64,000 nucleotides of DNA, taken from positions 558,001-622,000 of the forward strand of contig NZ_VLPS01000001.1 of NCBI RefSeq assembly GCF_007570865.1, in the 5' to 3' direction. This stretch comes from Atlantibacter subterraneus (GTDB lineage Bacteria; Pseudomonadota; Gammaproteobacteria; Enterobacterales; Enterobacteriaceae). Under the pieces are notes generated by a model. That model saw only the letters and a program-made list of their open reading frames with translations. It had not been told where the DNA came from and made no database searches. The position numbers were made by a program, and so were the translations under genes. Positions 63,623-64,000 of the stretch are shown here, piece by piece; the first letter of the stretch is position 1, and each line of letters opens with the position of its first letter.

Positions 63623-63807
63623 GCTTTCCCCATATTGTCTTGTATGTCAGATAAGCAAGAAGGCGAGGCTCCTTAACAGAAACTGCCTCTAAAGCCTGGC
63701 ATAGATTCGCGGGCTGGCGGCGTTCCAGGACAATTCGCGGCGCAACACGTATTGCTGCGCAAAAATTCACCAGTACAATAGGCAAAACCCTCTCATTACG
63801 GACACCA

Positions 63808-64000
63808 ATGATCCTGATTAAAACACTGTCGCTCAGCCTGCTGTGCATTATTCTGCTGTCTCTTGTCGCCAGCGTCGGGCAGGCGATGTATCACCACGAT
63901 CCTCAGGCGCAGCGAGGCTGGTGGGCCGCCCGCAGCGATTCTGCCGGAATGGCCCCCGATCCGCGTAAAAACGCCGGGCTGGCGGTGGTGCAGGTTTACG
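63808..64000 (+). CDS. DUF3750-family membrane protein, N-terminal part
   Basis: The first 64 residues of a protein cut by the window end. ATG 63808 begins a hydrophobic span (about 4-25, LIKTLSLSLLCIILLSLVASVGQA). It is followed by GWWAARSDSAGMAPDP and AVVQVY, the start of the DUF3750 domain. Upstream bases show only a weak GGA site. Divergent from the phosphoketolase gene, with 185 bases between. Function unknown. Confidence 0.7.
   Translation, partial: MILIKTLSLSLLCIILLSLVASVGQAMYHHDPQAQRGWWAARSDSAGMAPDPRKNAGLAVVQVY

Overview
The window is chromosomal DNA from a member of the Enterobacteriaceae. The first 13 kb carry genes that match Escherichia coli families closely and in nearly the E. 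coli order (ycgB, dadA, dadX, cvrA, ldcA, emtA, ycgR, ymgE, treA). The complete crtE-idi-crtX-crtY-crtI-crtB / crtZ set points to a yellow-pigmented genus such as Atlantibacter, Cronobacter, Franconibacter, Siccibacter, Pseudescherichia or Pantoea-like relatives. I cannot decide among these from sequence alone. I saw no tRNA, rRNA, CRISPR array, transposase or prophage gene.

Layout. 1-1.5 kb: the end of ndh, then ycfJ and a small membrane protein. 1.5-13 kb: the core block ycgB to treA, with a CRP site before dadA and a sigma-28 promoter before ycgR. 13.1-17.1 kb: a four-gene operon of a flavin monooxygenase and an SsuABC-like ABC importer. 17.4-25.3 kb: a Fur-box-preceded iron uptake cluster of the fetMP plus fetABCD type, ending in a thioredoxin-like lipoprotein and a small c-type cytochrome. 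26.2-31.4 kb: a metallo-beta-lactamase-fold protein, then two unrecognised membrane proteins (one CorA-like at its C-terminus, one with an Rx4H HEPN-type motif). 31.5-34.5 kb: two TauE/SafE permeases, a LysR regulator and a cupin. 34.7-40 kb: a second leuCD-like dehydratase with a fumarylacetoacetase-family hydrolase, a 2-hydroxycarboxylate transporter and a LysR regulator. 40.2-47.5 kb: the carotenoid cluster. 47.6-56.4 kb: a sugar-acid catabolic operon with a divergent GntR regulator. 56.4-64 kb: a second GAPDH, a GlxA-type regulator, a GIDE-like membrane protein, an MFS exporter, phosphoketolase and the start of a DUF3750 protein.

How the genes work together. DadA and DadX convert L-alanine to pyruvate through D-alanine. 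The fet genes should import ferrous or ferric iron through the FTR1 permease with periplasmic redox help. The crt genes take IPP/DMAPP to GGPP, phytoene, lycopene, beta-carotene, zeaxanthin and zeaxanthin glucosides. The sugar-acid operon encodes uptake, dehydration, retro-aldol cleavage and semialdehyde reduction of a substrate that cannot be named.

The most unusual structure is a dispersed element of about 0.7 kb present twice in direct orientation (10534-11194 and 25311-26040). Each copy is a giant imperfect palindrome with 18-bp tandem repeats at its ends and hairpins inside each arm. Across the four arms the hairpin stems change sequence but stay paired, and one hairpin allele has exchanged arms between the copies. 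That is good evidence for selection on structure, and the two copies bracket about 14.1 kb holding treA, the monooxygenase operon and the fet cluster.
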